A stretch of 64,000 nucleotides of DNA from Nitrospira sp. Ga0074138. Its GTDB lineage: Bacteria; Nitrospirota; Nitrospiria; Nitrospirales; Nitrospiraceae. The notes below the pieces were generated by a model. That model ran no database searches, had not been told where the DNA came from, and saw nothing but the letters and a program-made list of their open reading frames with translations. Made by a program: the position numbers and the translations under genes. How positions within the stretch are numbered: position 1 is the first letter of the stretch; every line of letters starts with the position of its first letter. Of the stretch, positions 34,634-44,905 are shown one piece after another. The stretch covers positions 1-64,000 of the forward strand of contig LNDU01000042.1 in assembly GCA_001464735.1 (NCBI GenBank), read 5' to 3'.

Positions 34634-35911
34634 TTGTACCGTAAGCTCATCCTCGAGAACGGGATTCGCTTGGTTTCCGAGCGAATCCCGACCCTAAAAT
34701 CCGTAACCATAGGCATCTGGGTCAATACGGGCTCTCGTGATGAAAGCCCAACACAGGCTGGGTACGCCCATTTCATCGAACATATGTTCTTCAAGGGGAC
34801 GACCACTCGATCGGCCACGGAGATCTCTCGTGAAATCGATGCGCTGGGGGGCGAGATGAACGCCTTCACCACGCGTGAAACCACAACCTACTACGTCAAG
34901 GTGCTGGATCAGCACCTCCCCAAGGCTCTCGACCTTTTGGGGGATCTGTTTCTCCGCTCCCGACTCGGAAAGAAAGAAATTGAAAAGGAAAAACAGGTCG
35001 TCCTTGAGGAAATTCGAATGGTTCAAGACGACCCCGAGGATCTCGTTCAGGAGTTGCATACCAAGTTAGCAATGGGCCGACATCCCTTGAGTCGTCCGAT
35101 TCTTGGGCGGGAATCAACAATCGTCCGGATCCGCCGCCAGGATCTCCTCGAGTACATTGATACGCACTATCGTCCTGAAGAGATCGTGCTTGCCGTAGCC
35201 GGGAACTTCAATCAGCAGCAGCTGGAAAAGACGATGGCTCGGACCTTTGGGAAGTATTGCCCTTCATCAGGCGTCCTTCCGCGAAAACGTTGGCCTCCGG
35301 AGATCTGTGGTGGCGCCATCGTGAAACACAAATCGTTAGAGCAAGTGCACCTCTGTCTGGGACTCAAGGGCGTTGCAGCTGGTCATAAGGACCGTTATGC
35401 GGTCTATGCTTTGAACAGTGTCCTCGGCGGGGGTGTCAGTTCGAGACTGTTCCAGGAGATCCGTGAAAAAAGGGGCTTATCCTATTCTATCTACTCATTT
35501 TTGTCGGGGTATTCCGATGGCGGTACGATCACCGTCTATGCAGGCACTCAAGCTCGGGAGGTTGAGCGGGTTCTTGAACTCGTCAGTCGGGAGATTCGGC
35601 GCTTGAGCAGGGATGGAATTGATCGACATGAGCTAAAACGGACAAAAGAACAGATGAAAGGCGGCCTCATGCTCAGCTTGGAAAGTTCGCATAGCCGGAT
35701 GAACAAACTTGCAAAAGACGAATTGATCTCCCGTGCTCACACCACCCTGGAAGATATGATTTTTGAAATAAGCGCGGTTACACCACAACAAATAAGTCAA
35801 GTTGCACAGGATCTCTTTGCTTCTGAAAAAATAGCCCTGACAGGATTGGGGCCACTTTCTTCACAGCAAGTGAAGGCGCTAAGCGGGCAATTCCCACAAT
35901 GCCCAGCCTGA
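34634..35911 (+). CDS. M16-family zinc metallopeptidase
   Basis: A 425-aa pitrilysin-type peptidase (PqqL/YmxG class). The inverted zinc motif HxxEH is HFIEH at residues 46-50, and the distal Glu lies in EKEKQVVLEEIRM. The C-terminal substrate-binding R/Y pair is present (SSRLFQEIREKRGLSYSIYS). It starts with TTG 3 nt after pnp, an arrangement common in bacteria. The soluble enzyme degrades small peptides. No signal peptide is seen. Confidence 0.92.
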   Translation: MYRKLILENGIRLVSERIPTLKSVTIGIWVNTGSRDESPTQAGYAHFIEHMFFKGTTTRSATEISREIDALGGEMNAFTTRETTTYYVKVLDQHLPKALDLLGDLFLRSRLGKKEIEKEKQVVLEEIRMVQDDPEDLVQELHTKLAMGRHPLSRPILGRESTIVRIRRQDLLEYIDTHYRPEEIVLAVAGNFNQQQLEKTMARTFGKYCPSSGVLPRKRWPPEICGGAIVKHKSLEQVHLCLGLKGVAAGHKDRYAVYALNSVLGGGVSSRLFQEIREKRGLSYSIYSFLSGYSDGGTITVYAGTQAREVERVLELVSREIRRLSRDGIDRHELKRTKEQMKGGLMLSLESSHSRMNKLAKDELISRAHTTLEDMIFEISAVTPQQISQVAQDLFASEKIALTGLGPLSSQQVKALSGQFPQCPA

Positions 35912-35935
35912 CCACAGCATATTTTCCAGTCTGAG

Positions 35936-35999
35936 CAGACTTGTAACTCATTGTTTTTTATATACTGTAAGAGTTATATATGCTCCTGTGACAAGTCTG
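35936..35999. repeat. Inverted repeat upstream of the exported-protein pair
   Basis: CAGACTTGT (35936-35944) and ACAAGTCTG (35991-35999) are exact inverted copies. Inside them AACTC (35945-35949) and GAGTT (35971-35975) pair as well. An AT-rich stretch with a TATACT-like box lies in the loop. It could be an operator region for the downstream genes or a terminator-like structure after the M16 gene. Confidence 0.4.
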
Positions 36000-36200
36000 G
36001 CAAACATTTCCTTGACAGGGCCTCTTAGTTTCAGTACCGTTCCGGTACCAACCGGACGGCCTTCCGTTCATTTTTGGGGTGGGCTATCGAAGAACTCTAA
36101 ATTTTCAAGAAGATTTGCGAGCTATCTCAAGATTACGAATTAGGAAGAACTAGTGTCTCATCGGAATATCGGCCTCAAATTGACGAAGGAGGGATTACGT

Positions 36201-36716
36201 ATGAAAAGGGCTGTCGTTTTAGCTGCAGCGGCGGTTTTTTCGTCTTTCGGTTTGCTAGCGGCTGATGGTTCATTTGCTGCCGGGGCCATAGAGCACCTAG
36301 GCCTCGCCGATGCAGTCGTTGGAGGGAAACCCCTAAAGGCTGCTGAAGCGGCCAAGAAGCTGCAAGGCCGTGTCTGGTCGCAGTGGGCGGACAACCCAGA
36401 TGGGGAACTCTTATTTGGCATTCAATATTGGAATTCGGGAGAACCAGGGTCCGGTGACAGTGGGGGCCGATCATCAACGATGCTTGACGTGAAGCCGCCT
36501 GATCCATTGTTCAGTTGTTGTGCCTGGGGATTCTCCGGGGGCAGTGACAAAAATTCAACCTATTCTGGTTGGTACCATGCCGCCACCACGGTTCGTCTGG
36601 CAGTCAAAGATAAAGCCCTGATGGACCAAATTATCAAGGCCTCTCAAGAATTAGTTGCCATGGAGGTCACTTTGGACGGCAGAACCATCACTGGCTTCAA
36701 GGTGATTAAAGATTAG
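36201..36716 (+). CDS. Exported protein of unknown function (first of pair)
   Basis: A 171-aa protein with a signal peptide (MKRAVVLAAAAVFSSFGLLA, cleavage near SFAAGA). The mature part has a Trp/Gly-rich segment (RVWSQWADNPDGELLFGIQY, then SGEPGSGDSGG), an LFSCCAWGFSGG segment with a vicinal Cys pair, and a basic C-terminus. GAAGGAGGG lies 7 nt upstream of ATG 36201. I do not recognise a family. It is followed 51 nt later by another exported protein with the same kind of leader, and a terminator ends the unit. Confidence 0.7.
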   Translation: MKRAVVLAAAAVFSSFGLLAADGSFAAGAIEHLGLADAVVGGKPLKAAEAAKKLQGRVWSQWADNPDGELLFGIQYWNSGEPGSGDSGGRSSTMLDVKPPDPLFSCCAWGFSGGSDKNSTYSGWYHAATTVRLAVKDKALMDQIIKASQELVAMEVTLDGRTITGFKVIKD

Positions 36717-36767
36717 CCGATCTCAGTGCATAAGATGCTGAATATGTTGTTCAAGGAGGACGCGAAC

Positions 36768-37430
36768 ATGATGTTGCAGAAGCGAGGAGCAGCCGTTCTG
36801 GCAGCCGTTGCGCTGGTAATCGGTATGGGTTCGACTGCCTCGGCTATTGAGTCATTTCAAGAACGATTTGAATGGGGTGACATGAGCAAACCGACCACCA
36901 TTCAAGGTCGGGTGATCATCCTCGATCCCTACGATGAAGCTGTGTGGATTAACACAGCCGTTTTTGGTGGTAATGCGGAGAGCGGGTTGTACTGGCAAAA
37001 AGTTCATCCGGGCAAAACGCTGAAGTTCTATGCTGATAAGTCAGCCTGGCAAGAGCTGAAAAAGATGGGACGGTCTCATGCTGGACCCACAGCAGCGAAG
37101 GAAGTTCCTCCCGGCAGCACAACGGACTTGATCGAATTCGTCGCAACGGAAACCGAGCAGAATCATCGGGTGATTTCATCGGTGAAGAAGATACCTGAGG
37201 TGTCTGGATCGGTGGGGAAGCCTCTGAGCATTTCCGCGCTTCGTCTTAGGGAATGCGCTGGAAAAAATGAATTCGAACCAACTTGCGCGAAAGGCATGGC
37301 GGTTCTTAACAGTTCGCCAGTGACGCCCGATGGCAGCAACGTAGGCATGCAGTACGATGTGATGCTTCCAGGCGGGAAAACCGTCGGCGGCTTAATTCAT
37401 TCGACCGCACAATATAACCAAGCGCACTGA
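36768..37430 (+). CDS. Exported protein of unknown function (second of pair)
   Basis: A 220-aa protein with a signal peptide (AAVLAAVALVIGMGSTASA). AAGGAGG precedes the ATG at 36768. The mature region starts ESFQERFEWGDMSKP and includes GRVIILDPYDEAVWINTAVF, a pair of Cys (LRECAGKNEFEPTCAKGM) that may form a disulfide, and a Gly-rich C-terminus. No family is recognised. The two exported genes probably share a transcript and act together in the periplasm or cell surface. Confidence 0.7.
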   Translation: MMLQKRGAAVLAAVALVIGMGSTASAIESFQERFEWGDMSKPTTIQGRVIILDPYDEAVWINTAVFGGNAESGLYWQKVHPGKTLKFYADKSAWQELKKMGRSHAGPTAAKEVPPGSTTDLIEFVATETEQNHRVISSVKKIPEVSGSVGKPLSISALRLRECAGKNEFEPTCAKGMAVLNSSPVTPDGSNVGMQYDVMLPGGKTVGGLIHSTAQYNQAH

Positions 37431-37450
37431 AGACTATTGCAAGATGCGAG

Positions 37451-37490
37451 CGGGCGGCATTCCACTTGGGAATGCCGCCCGTTTGATTTT
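37451..37490 (+). terminator. Rho-independent terminator of the exported-protein pair
   Basis: CGGGCGGCATTCC (37451-37463) pairs perfectly with GGAATGCCGCCCG (37469-37481), followed by TTTGATTTT. It lies 20 nt after the stop. On the other strand it lies just beyond the mutS stop, but without a T tract. Confidence 0.92.
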
Positions 37491-37510
37491 CACCATCTGG
37501 TCAATGCAAA

Positions 37511-40165
37511 TTATCGAGCGGATGGATCGTCGTGCTCCGATCTCACCATACGCTGCAACTCGGCAAGACGATTCAGTGCATCGAGCGGTGTCATCGAAAA
37601 TAGGTCGATCTGTTTAACCTCTTCTATCATCGGATGAGGATGAGGAAGGAGTTCCGATGTCGTCGGGTGTTCATCCTGATTGATCCCGGAACTGAGAGAT
37701 TCTGGTTGTTCCAGCTGTGACAGCACCGTTTGTGCCCTGCGAATGACCTCCACTGGAAGTCCTGCCAGTTTGGCCACGTGGATGCCGTAACTTCGATCAG
37801 CTTTCCCCGCCACGATTTTTCTGAGAAACACCACATCGCCGTCGCATTCCTGTACGGCGACACGATAGTTCTTGATTCCGATCCGTTGTTGCTCCAATTG
37901 CGTCATCTCATGATAGTGGGTTGCGAATAAGGTGCGCGCGCCCAACCTGCTGCAGTCGTGAATATATTCCGCAATTGCCCATGCGATACTCAGACCATCG
38001 TAGGTGCTTGTGCCGCGCCCGATTTCGTCCAACAGAATGAGGCTGCGGGAAGTCGCGTTTTGGAGAATGTTCGCGGTCTCCATCATTTCGACCATGAAGG
38101 TGCTCTGTCCCCCGGCCAGATTATCCGAGGCTCCTACTCTTGTGAAGATGCGATCGGTTAATCCAATCGTCGCTTCTGCGGCTGGTACGAAGCTGCCGAT
38201 CTGAGCCATCAAAATAATCAGTGCGACCTGACGAAGATAGGTGCTCTTCCCTGCCATATTCGGTCCTGTAATGATCAGGAGGCGGTTCAGTTCGAGGTCC
38301 AACACGGTATCATTCGGTACGAATACTGAATCCGTACAGAGTCGCTCGACCACTGGGTGACGACCTTCCCTGATGATTATGGCACCGCCTTCAGTCACCG
38401 TCGGCTTGGTATACCGGTACAGAGCGGCCACCTCGGCCAACCCGGCGACGACGTCAAGGAGCGCAAGGGCGGTCGCCATGGCGTCTAATCGATGGGCTTC
38501 TTGAGCCAACCGAGAGCGAAGCTGGATAAAAACCTCCTGCTCACGAGCCAGGAGCTTGGCCTCGGCTCCGGTGACACGTTCTTCCAGATCTTGCAGTTCG
38601 GGGGTCATAAATCGCTCGGCATTAACCAGAGTTTGCTTGCGAATATAGTCAGCGGGGACACGGGCAAGATTGGCTTTGGTGATCTCGATGTAATAGCCAA
38701 ACACCTGATTGTAACGGACCTTCAATGACTCAATGCCCGTTCGGTCACGTTCCTGCGTCTCGATTGCAGCGATCCAATTCTTTCCCTCTTTGCTGGCTTT
38801 ACGCAATTCGTCGATGATCGGGTCATAGCCATCTGTGAAGATGTTCCCGTCTCGAGTGGAAGGCGGAGCATCCGGTCGGATGGCACGCTCGATCACGTCG
38901 TAGAGATCCTGGCCACTATCCCATGATGTTCGCGCCTGACGGAGCAGCAGACTTTGGAGCGGTGCTAGCTGGACACCAATCTCGGGTAAAACCGAAAGAG
39001 ATTGCTTGAGGGCCAAAAGTTCTCGTGGACCGGCCAAGCCAAGTACGATGCGACTGCCAAGTCGTGCGATATCCTGGATCTCTCGCAAGGCGGTCCTTAA
39101 TGCGGTTCTGACCTGCATGTGGTCCTTTAGCTCTTCGACCGCATCAAGTCGCTGACGTATCTGGCCGTCATGGAGTAACGGCCGCACCAGCCACTGTCGA
39201 AGAAGTCGACTCCCCATGGCCGTGGCGGTCCGATCTAACACGCTTAGGAGCGTAGTAGACTTCGAAGCCGACACGTTCTCGTTCGACAGCAATGGTTTGA
39301 GAAGTTCCAGGTTACGGATGGTGGTGCCATCCAGATGCATGTACTCATCATTGCGCCGGATAGTGAACCGGCGAATATGATCCAGCGGAACTGTCGGTTG
39401 AGTTTCGCGCAGATACGATAAGACCGCGCCTGCTGCGCAACTGGCGGCGGAGCTACCGGCACAGCCTAAGGCGTCAAAGTACTGTACGTGGAAATGCGCC
39501 ATTAAGGTCTGAACAGCAGATTGCTGGCCGAACGATGTCGGGGGACGTTCACACAGCCGCGTTCCTGCGATTTGCTGGATCCAAGCAGAGCATTCGGGGA
39601 CCAGGCTGGCAGGAAAAAGCACTTCTCGAGGGTCCAATCGAGAGATTTCATTCAATAGTTGCGTGACGGCGTGGGGACCGTGAAACTCCATCCCCCAAAA
39701 TTCACCAGTTGAAACCTCAAGGACGGCCAGGCCTATGAACCTTCCATAAACCGTGTCTGGTTGAACGAGGAAAGAGGCAAGGTAGTTGAGCTCGCACGGG
39801 GCAAGAAATTCCGTGTCTACGAGTGTGCCCGGAGTATAGAGTCTGACAACTTCACGGCGTACCAGACCTTTGGCGACCTTGGGATCCTCGACTTGCTCGC
39901 ACAACGCCACGATACGGCCAGCCTTCAATAACTTTGCGATATAGCTGGTTGCGGCATGATAGGGAACACCACACAGAGGAACAGGATGGGGGCTGTTCTT
40001 ATCGCGAGACGTGAGGGCGATGGATAAGAGTCGGGAAGCCTCCTGAGCGTCCTCGTAGAACATCTCATAAAAATCTCCGACCCGAAAAAACAGTATGGCT
40101 CCAGGGTATCCCTGCTTGATCTCCCGATACTGCCGCATAAGCGGGCTCAGGGTCGGGTCACTCAT
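37511..40165 (-). CDS. mutS: DNA mismatch repair protein MutS
   Basis: An 884-aa MutS. The N-terminal mismatch-binding domain carries FFRVGDFYEMFYEDA with the F-x-E motif that contacts the mismatch. The ATPase domain has the P-loop GPNMAGKSTYLRQVALI (near residue 630), the Walker B LDEIGRGTSTYDG and the FATHYHEM motif. The ATG at 40165 overlaps the lapA gene by 8 nt. A long C-terminal tail follows. It acts in post-replicative mismatch repair; mutL is not in the window. Confidence 0.97.
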   Translation of the reverse strand: MSDPTLSPLMRQYREIKQGYPGAILFFRVGDFYEMFYEDAQEASRLLSIALTSRDKNSPHPVPLCGVPYHAATSYIAKLLKAGRIVALCEQVEDPKVAKGLVRREVVRLYTPGTLVDTEFLAPCELNYLASFLVQPDTVYGRFIGLAVLEVSTGEFWGMEFHGPHAVTQLLNEISRLDPREVLFPASLVPECSAWIQQIAGTRLCERPPTSFGQQSAVQTLMAHFHVQYFDALGCAGSSAASCAAGAVLSYLRETQPTVPLDHIRRFTIRRNDEYMHLDGTTIRNLELLKPLLSNENVSASKSTTLLSVLDRTATAMGSRLLRQWLVRPLLHDGQIRQRLDAVEELKDHMQVRTALRTALREIQDIARLGSRIVLGLAGPRELLALKQSLSVLPEIGVQLAPLQSLLLRQARTSWDSGQDLYDVIERAIRPDAPPSTRDGNIFTDGYDPIIDELRKASKEGKNWIAAIETQERDRTGIESLKVRYNQVFGYYIEITKANLARVPADYIRKQTLVNAERFMTPELQDLEERVTGAEAKLLAREQEVFIQLRSRLAQEAHRLDAMATALALLDVVAGLAEVAALYRYTKPTVTEGGAIIIREGRHPVVERLCTDSVFVPNDTVLDLELNRLLIITGPNMAGKSTYLRQVALIILMAQIGSFVPAAEATIGLTDRIFTRVGASDNLAGGQSTFMVEMMETANILQNATSRSLILLDEIGRGTSTYDGLSIAWAIAEYIHDCSRLGARTLFATHYHEMTQLEQQRIGIKNYRVAVQECDGDVVFLRKIVAGKADRSYGIHVAKLAGLPVEVIRRAQTVLSQLEQPESLSSGINQDEHPTTSELLPHPHPMIEEVKQIDLFSMTPLDALNRLAELQRMVRSEHDDPSAR

Positions 40166-40502
40166 CAGTGAAGTCCCTCGAAGACTCCATCGGTGTGGGG
40201 GCTTGGGTGTGTCCAGACATCTTCTCAAGAGATTGACGAAGTCGCTCTAAGTTCGCTTCAGCTTCCTGTAAGGCCTTCGTCTTCCGTCGAAGATCGATAC
40301 GTCCACGTATCCATGGGGGAAACAACAAGATGGCTGCGACCAATAGGCCGATGAGAAATCCAGCCAGAATAGGTTTGTAAATGGGAGTTGACGCTTGGAG
40401 CAATCCAAAGAAATAGCGGAGTGTGACTTCCTGTTCTTGGTTTTGAAGGAAGAAGGCCAACGAAAGGAGCACAAGAATGCCGATCAGAATCAGTCGCGTC
40501 AT
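40158..40502 (-). CDS. LapA-family membrane protein (DUF1049)
   Basis: A 114-aa protein with two transmembrane segments (residues about 3-20 and 45-65) followed by a cytoplasmic coiled-coil tail (AEANLERLRQSLEKM). FFLQNQEQEVTLRYFFG is typical of LapA/YciS. In E. coli LapA-type proteins take part in lipopolysaccharide assembly. It overlaps tsaE by 4 nt and mutS by 8 nt, so the three are translationally coupled. Confidence 0.85.
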   Translation of the reverse strand: MTRLILIGILVLLSLAFFLQNQEQEVTLRYFFGLLQASTPIYKPILAGFLIGLLVAAILLFPPWIRGRIDLRRKTKALQEAEANLERLRQSLEKMSGHTQAPTPMESSRDFTDE

Positions 40503-41041
40503 CGCGGCGAAGTCTTTCTGTCTGGTTGCAGGATTGGCTGGGATGATCGAGAAGTTCGACGCAAAATCTTCGTGATGCGAGCGAGAAGTAAGTGAGAGCG
40601 TGAACCTCGTGCTGCCAACTGAGCTCTTCTGGTCATCCTGGTTCGATGGGCGAGCCTCACTTCAAGTCGGTCATCCGGAAGCAGCTGAGGAAACCGATCT
40701 GCCCACTCAATGGCGACAGCCACGTCATCCGCAAAGTAATCGGACAGTCCAATCGATTCGGCTTCTTCCGGTCTCTGCAATCGGTACAGGTCGATATGAA
40801 TGACCGGAAGCCTCCCTTGGTATTCATGGACGAGCAGGAACGTCGGACTCGTGACAGAAGCTGCTGGGACTCCGAGGCCAGCCACGACCCCGCGGACCAG
40901 TGCTGTCTTACCAGCTCCCAATTCACCGATCAAGGCAAGTACTTCACCTCCACGAAGCACCTGGCCAATGGCGTATCCAAACGATTCTGTCTTGCCAGGA
41001 GATGAGAGGAGAAGGTCCAGAGAGCTGACAGAGGTAGCCAT
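40499..41041 (-). CDS. tsaE: tRNA threonylcarbamoyladenosine ATPase TsaE
   Basis: A 180-aa TsaE. The P-loop [20 protein letters not shown] is at about residues 39-58, and the family motifs [17 protein letters not shown] and [13 protein letters not shown] follow. The last 40 residues are Arg-rich ([17 protein letters not shown]) and longer than in E. coli. It supports t6A37 formation with TsaB/TsaD, which are not in the window. It starts 9 nt after the nnrDE stop. Confidence 0.93.
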   Translation of the reverse strand: MATSVSSLDLLLSSPGKTESFGYAIGQVLRGGEVLALIGELGAGKTALVRGVVAGLGVPAASVTSPTFLLVHEYQGRLPVIHIDLYRLQRPEEAESIGLSDYFADDVAVAIEWADRFPQLLPDDRLEVRLAHRTRMTRRAQLAARGSRSHLLLARITKILRRTSRSSQPILQPDRKTSPR

Positions 41042-41050
41042 GAAACGTCC

Positions 41051-42649
41051 TTACATGGGATCGTTCCGCATTTTCTCATTGGTCTCGCTTGATGGAGCCT
41101 GATGCATGAGCTTGAGGGCATCGGGAATCTCCTCGATGACATCGCTCGAAATCAAGCCGGCTTGTCCCTTTTTCGCTGAAGCCAAATCCCCGGCGACACC
41201 ATGCAGGTAGGTGGCGGCACAGGCCGCTTCCCAGGGGGGTACGCCTTGAGCCAAGAGTCCCACTATCATGCCGGTCAATACATCGCCTGTTCCAGCAGTC
41301 GCCATGCCAGGATTACCCGTAGGGCAAATAGCAACGACTCCGTCAGGTCTGGCGACGACGGTCCGAGCCCCTTTGAGAACGACGAACAGTCCCCGTTCCC
41401 GTGCGAAGCGGGTGGCAGTACCGATCCGATCGCTGTTGACGGTCTGAGGCGTTGCGTCAGCCTCCAGTCGTGCCATTTCACCAGGGTGAGGGGTGATAAT
41501 TGGCGGTGTTTTGCAAGCCGCCAGAAGGGCCGTCCGTCCGGTCAACGCATTCAGGGCGTCCGCATCCAAAACAGCCGGCCGGTCCAGTTGTTTCGTCAAG
41601 GCCCGGACCAGTTCCACCGTTTCAGGATGAGTTGATAGACCTGGACCGATAGCGATAGCAGTTCTCGCCTCCATGAAGGCGACGAGCCGATCGAATGCGG
41701 TTCGCGCCAAGGTGCGCGCTTTTGTTTCAGGCATCGGAATCGTCATCGCTTCCAATAACTTTGCTTCCAATACATCGTTCACACTCGTAGGGATCGCAAC
41801 AGTCACGAGGCCCGCACCGACACGCAGGGCCGCCCGAGCGGCCATGGCGGCTGCGCCGGTTTTACCGACGGATCCTGCGATAATACCGGCATGGCCGAAG
41901 GTCCCTTTGTGACTCGATGGCTGCCGTTTCGGCAGGTATGTGCGCACCACGTGTGGTGTCATCAAGATAGTTCGGCTCTGGACTGCGTCAATGTAGGCCG
42001 GTGGAATTCCAATGTCGACGAGTGCCACCACTCCGGCGAGGTCGATCCCATCATTTTGATAGAGGCCTAACTTTGGTAGCCCAAGGGTCACGGTAAGGGT
42101 GGCACGAATGGCTCGGCCAAGGACCGTTCCAGTATCGGCATGGAGTCCCGATGGAAGATCCACAGCCACCACGGGACGACCGGTTTCATTGATGCCGTCA
42201 ATGACCTCGGCATAGCGCCCGGTTACAGTAGCGGAGAGTCCTGTTCCGAGTAGGGCATCAATGAGGATATCACTGTCCTGAAAGAGTGCCTGCGCCTGGG
42301 CCTTGGACGAATAGGGGTAGACAGAGGATTTCCCTGCTCGGCGAACGAACTGCTTATACATCGTGGCAGCAGCGAGGCTCAGTTCGGAGGAAGGTGCCAT
42401 CGCGAGGACGCGCACGTTCGCATGACGTCGATGGAGGAGGCGAGCAACGACGAATCCATCCCCCCCATTGTTGCCTTTGCCGCACACAACGGTGACCCTC
42501 TTGCCCCGTACGGGCCCGAACCGTGGCTCAAGGCAAGAGACAACGCCCGACCCGGCGTGTTCCATCAATATGGTCGCTGGGATGTGAGCCTCTGAGATCG
42601 TCCGGCGGTCGAGTGCTTGCATCTGTGCAGCAGAAATAATCTTGGTCAT
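41051..42649 (-). CDS. nnr: Bifunctional NAD(P)H-hydrate epimerase/dehydratase
   Basis: A 532-aa fusion that repairs hydrated NADH and NADPH. The N-terminal epimerase (NnrE/YjeF_N) has [17 protein letters not shown] and [10 protein letters not shown]. The C-terminal ADP/ATP-dependent dehydratase (NnrD) has [34 protein letters not shown] and [20 protein letters not shown]. The length is right for the fused form. It lies in the pdxJ-nnr-tsaE-lapA-mutS transcript. Confidence 0.96.
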   Translation of the reverse strand: MTKIISAAQMQALDRRTISEAHIPATILMEHAGSGVVSCLEPRFGPVRGKRVTVVCGKGNNGGDGFVVARLLHRRHANVRVLAMAPSSELSLAAATMYKQFVRRAGKSSVYPYSSKAQAQALFQDSDILIDALLGTGLSATVTGRYAEVIDGINETGRPVVAVDLPSGLHADTGTVLGRAIRATLTVTLGLPKLGLYQNDGIDLAGVVALVDIGIPPAYIDAVQSRTILMTPHVVRTYLPKRQPSSHKGTFGHAGIIAGSVGKTGAAAMAARAALRVGAGLVTVAIPTSVNDVLEAKLLEAMTIPMPETKARTLARTAFDRLVAFMEARTAIAIGPGLSTHPETVELVRALTKQLDRPAVLDADALNALTGRTALLAACKTPPIITPHPGEMARLEADATPQTVNSDRIGTATRFARERGLFVVLKGARTVVARPDGVVAICPTGNPGMATAGTGDVLTGMIVGLLAQGVPPWEAACAATYLHGVAGDLASAKKGQAGLISSDVIEEIPDALKLMHQAPSSETNEKMRNDPM

Positions 42650-42699
42650 GGTGAATGAACGTGAAAAACGGGTGGACCCAGCAGGTCGACGATCTCAGA

Positions 42700-43413
42700 T
42701 CAACTGAGTAAGGCCTTCATTTCTTTCACGGCTTCTACGAGACCGACGAGGACTGCCCGTGCGATGATACTGTGCCCGATGTTGTACTCGACGATTTCCG
42801 GAATATGCGTCAAGCGTTTGATGTTGCGGTAATTCAATCCATGCCCGGCATTGACGCCGATCCCAAGCTTGTAGGCCAGCTTGGCGGCGTGGGTAATGGC
42901 CTCGAATTCCGCATCGGCTTCTTTAGAGCGGGTGGCATTCGCGTACCGACCGGTATGCAACTCCACGAAATCAGCGGCAACCTTGTGCGCAGCCCTGATC
43001 TGATTCAGATCGGGCTCTACAAAGACACTGACGGGAATCCCCCCGTTATGTAACAGAGTCACAATGTTCTGAATTCGGTCACGATGCCCGGCGATATCGA
43101 GGCCCCCTTCGGTGGTAAGTTCCTGTCGTTTTTCTGGTACCAACGTGACAAGGTCGGGTTTGATGTTCAGGGCGATCTTCGCCATTTCCGGGTCGGCCGC
43201 CATTTCAAGGTCGAGCTTTGTACGGGTTATTTCACGAAGGAGTTGAAGATCTCGATCTTGGATATGGCGCCGGTCTTCCCGCAGGTGGACGACCAGGCCG
43301 TCTGCGCCTGCCAGCTCGACAAGCACCGCAGCTGCCAATGGATCTGGATCAGTCCCTCCACGTGCCTGCCGCAACGTGGCCACATGGTCGATATTCACAC
43401 CAAGCCGGGCCAT
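42700..43413 (-). CDS. pdxJ: Pyridoxine 5'-phosphate synthase
   Basis: A 237-aa PdxJ TIM barrel, the last step of de novo PNP synthesis from DXP and 3-amino-1-hydroxyacetone phosphate. [20 protein letters not shown] is the signature N-terminus, with [34 protein letters not shown] and [13 protein letters not shown]. An AAGGAGGAGGG site directly precedes the ATG. It begins the minus-strand operon that ends with mutS. Confidence 0.97.
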   Translation of the reverse strand: MARLGVNIDHVATLRQARGGTDPDPLAAAVLVELAGADGLVVHLREDRRHIQDRDLQLLREITRTKLDLEMAADPEMAKIALNIKPDLVTLVPEKRQELTTEGGLDIAGHRDRIQNIVTLLHNGGIPVSVFVEPDLNQIRAAHKVAADFVELHTGRYANATRSKEADAEFEAITHAAKLAYKLGIGVNAGHGLNYRNIKRLTHIPEIVEYNIGHSIIARAVLVGLVEAVKEMKALLS

Positions 43414-43597
43414 CCCTCCTCCTTACATCCAGTCAGTCCGAGAACAAGTACGTGAAACGGGCTAGAGCCATTAATCTAGCGATAGTAGTAGCAGAAAGGA
43501 ACGAGAGGGGGCAAGAACGGGTTCGTGGATTGGTGAAGAATCGGAGGAGGAGCAGGTGCATCTGACAACTTCAGAACCCCATAGAAAATTAGGTAAA
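43414..43597. other. Divergent intergenic region between pdxJ and alaC
   Basis: No gene is seen. Both strands lack an open frame with a ribosome site. The right part contains the alaC operon promoter. Confidence 0.5.
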
Positions 43598-43626
43598 TTG
43601 ACTCGACCAAAGCCCTCCATTAGAAT
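43598..43626 (+). promoter_or_regulatory. Sigma-70 promoter of the alaC-hom-thrC-apgM-lysC operon
   Basis: TTGACT (43598-43603) and TAGAAT (43621-43626) are separated by exactly 17 bp. Both boxes are one base from consensus. The predicted leader to the alaC start is about 75 nt, with no evident attenuator peptide rich in Thr or Ile codons. Confidence 0.65.
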
Positions 43627-43708
43627 AGGCCCCTTCAGGATCCCTGCGCTCATTTCGTCGGGATGAGTTAGCTGTGGGTAATATCTAAGAGCAGTCAAAA
43701 GGAAGTTC

Positions 43709-44905
43709 ATGGGGCTGGGCGAAGGTTTCTATCGAATCAAGCGACTCCCGCCGTATGTGTTCGCACAAGTTCAATCGCTCAAGCTTGAGGCTCGCCAACG
43801 TGGGGAAGACATTATTGATTTCGGGATGGGGAATCCCGATCAACCAACCCCACCTCATATCGTCGAGAAGATGATCGAGGCCGCCCGCAAGGGAAAGAAT
43901 CATCGTTACTCGGCTTCGCGCGGCATCACGAAGCTGCGGCATGGGATTTGTGGGTGGTATAAGCGAAACTATGGTGTTGACCTGGATCCGGAGACCGAAG
44001 CGATTGTCACCATCGGATCAAAAGAAGGTCTCGCTCACTTGGCCTTGGCCCTGATCGGCCCAGGCGACGTGGTCCTGACCCCGACGCCGACGTATCCCAT
44101 CCACATGTACAGCTTCATCATCGCGGGTGGCGAGGTCCGCGGTATCGAACTGCGTCAGGATAGCGATTTTTTCGAAGATCTGACGCGCGTCTATCGGCAG
44201 ACGTTTCCGAGACCGAAGATTCTCGTGATCAATTTCCCCCACAATCCTACGACGGCGGTCGTGGATTTAGGGTTCTTCAAGAAGATCGTGGCGTTTGCCA
44301 AGGAGCACAACGTCATCGTTATCCACGACCTCGCCTATGCCGATTTGGTGTTCGACGGGTATAAGGCGCCGAGTTTTCTTCAGGTCCCGGGAGCAAAAGA
44401 TTGTGGCGTAGAGTTCTATACGTTATCTAAGGCCTACAACATGCCGGGTTGGCGGGTGGGTTTTTGTGTGGGCAATCGAGAGGTCGTCGGCGCGTTGGCA
44501 AAGATTAAGAGCTATCTGGACTATGGTATTTTTCAGCCCATTCAGATCGCCAGTGTGATTGCCTTGAATGGTCCTCAGGACTGTGTCAAGGAGACGGTGT
44601 TGCGGTACCAGAAACGCAGGGATGTGCTCGTGGGCGGGCTGAATCGGATCGGCTGGCAAGTCGCAAAGCCTCTGGCCACGATGTTTGTGTGGGCACGTAT
44701 CCCCGTGCCCTATCGCCACATGGGATCCTTGGAGTTTTCTAAGCTCTTACTCAAAGAGGCAAAAGTGGCCATTTCGCCGGGGATCGGGTTCGGTGAAGGC
44801 GGTGATGAATATGTGCGGTTTGGGCTGGTGGAAAATGAACATCGTACCAGGCAGGCCGTCAGAGGAATCCGGAAAGCCCTTAAGCTCAATGGAGATGAGG
44901 AATGA
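43709..44905 (+). CDS. alaC: AlaC-type aminotransferase
   Basis: A 398-aa aminotransferase very close in layout to E. coli AlaC (glutamate-pyruvate transaminase): [77 protein letters not shown] and [19 protein letters not shown] with the PLP Lys. Its position at the head of a threonine/lysine operon could mean that it serves aspartate formation. It overlaps hom by 4 nt. Confidence 0.9.
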   Translation: MGLGEGFYRIKRLPPYVFAQVQSLKLEARQRGEDIIDFGMGNPDQPTPPHIVEKMIEAARKGKNHRYSASRGITKLRHGICGWYKRNYGVDLDPETEAIVTIGSKEGLAHLALALIGPGDVVLTPTPTYPIHMYSFIIAGGEVRGIELRQDSDFFEDLTRVYRQTFPRPKILVINFPHNPTTAVVDLGFFKKIVAFAKEHNVIVIHDLAYADLVFDGYKAPSFLQVPGAKDCGVEFYTLSKAYNMPGWRVGFCVGNREVVGALAKIKSYLDYGIFQPIQIASVIALNGPQDCVKETVLRYQKRRDVLVGGLNRIGWQVAKPLATMFVWARIPVPYRHMGSLEFSKLLLKEAKVAISPGIGFGEGGDEYVRFGLVENEHRTRQAVRGIRKALKLNGDEE

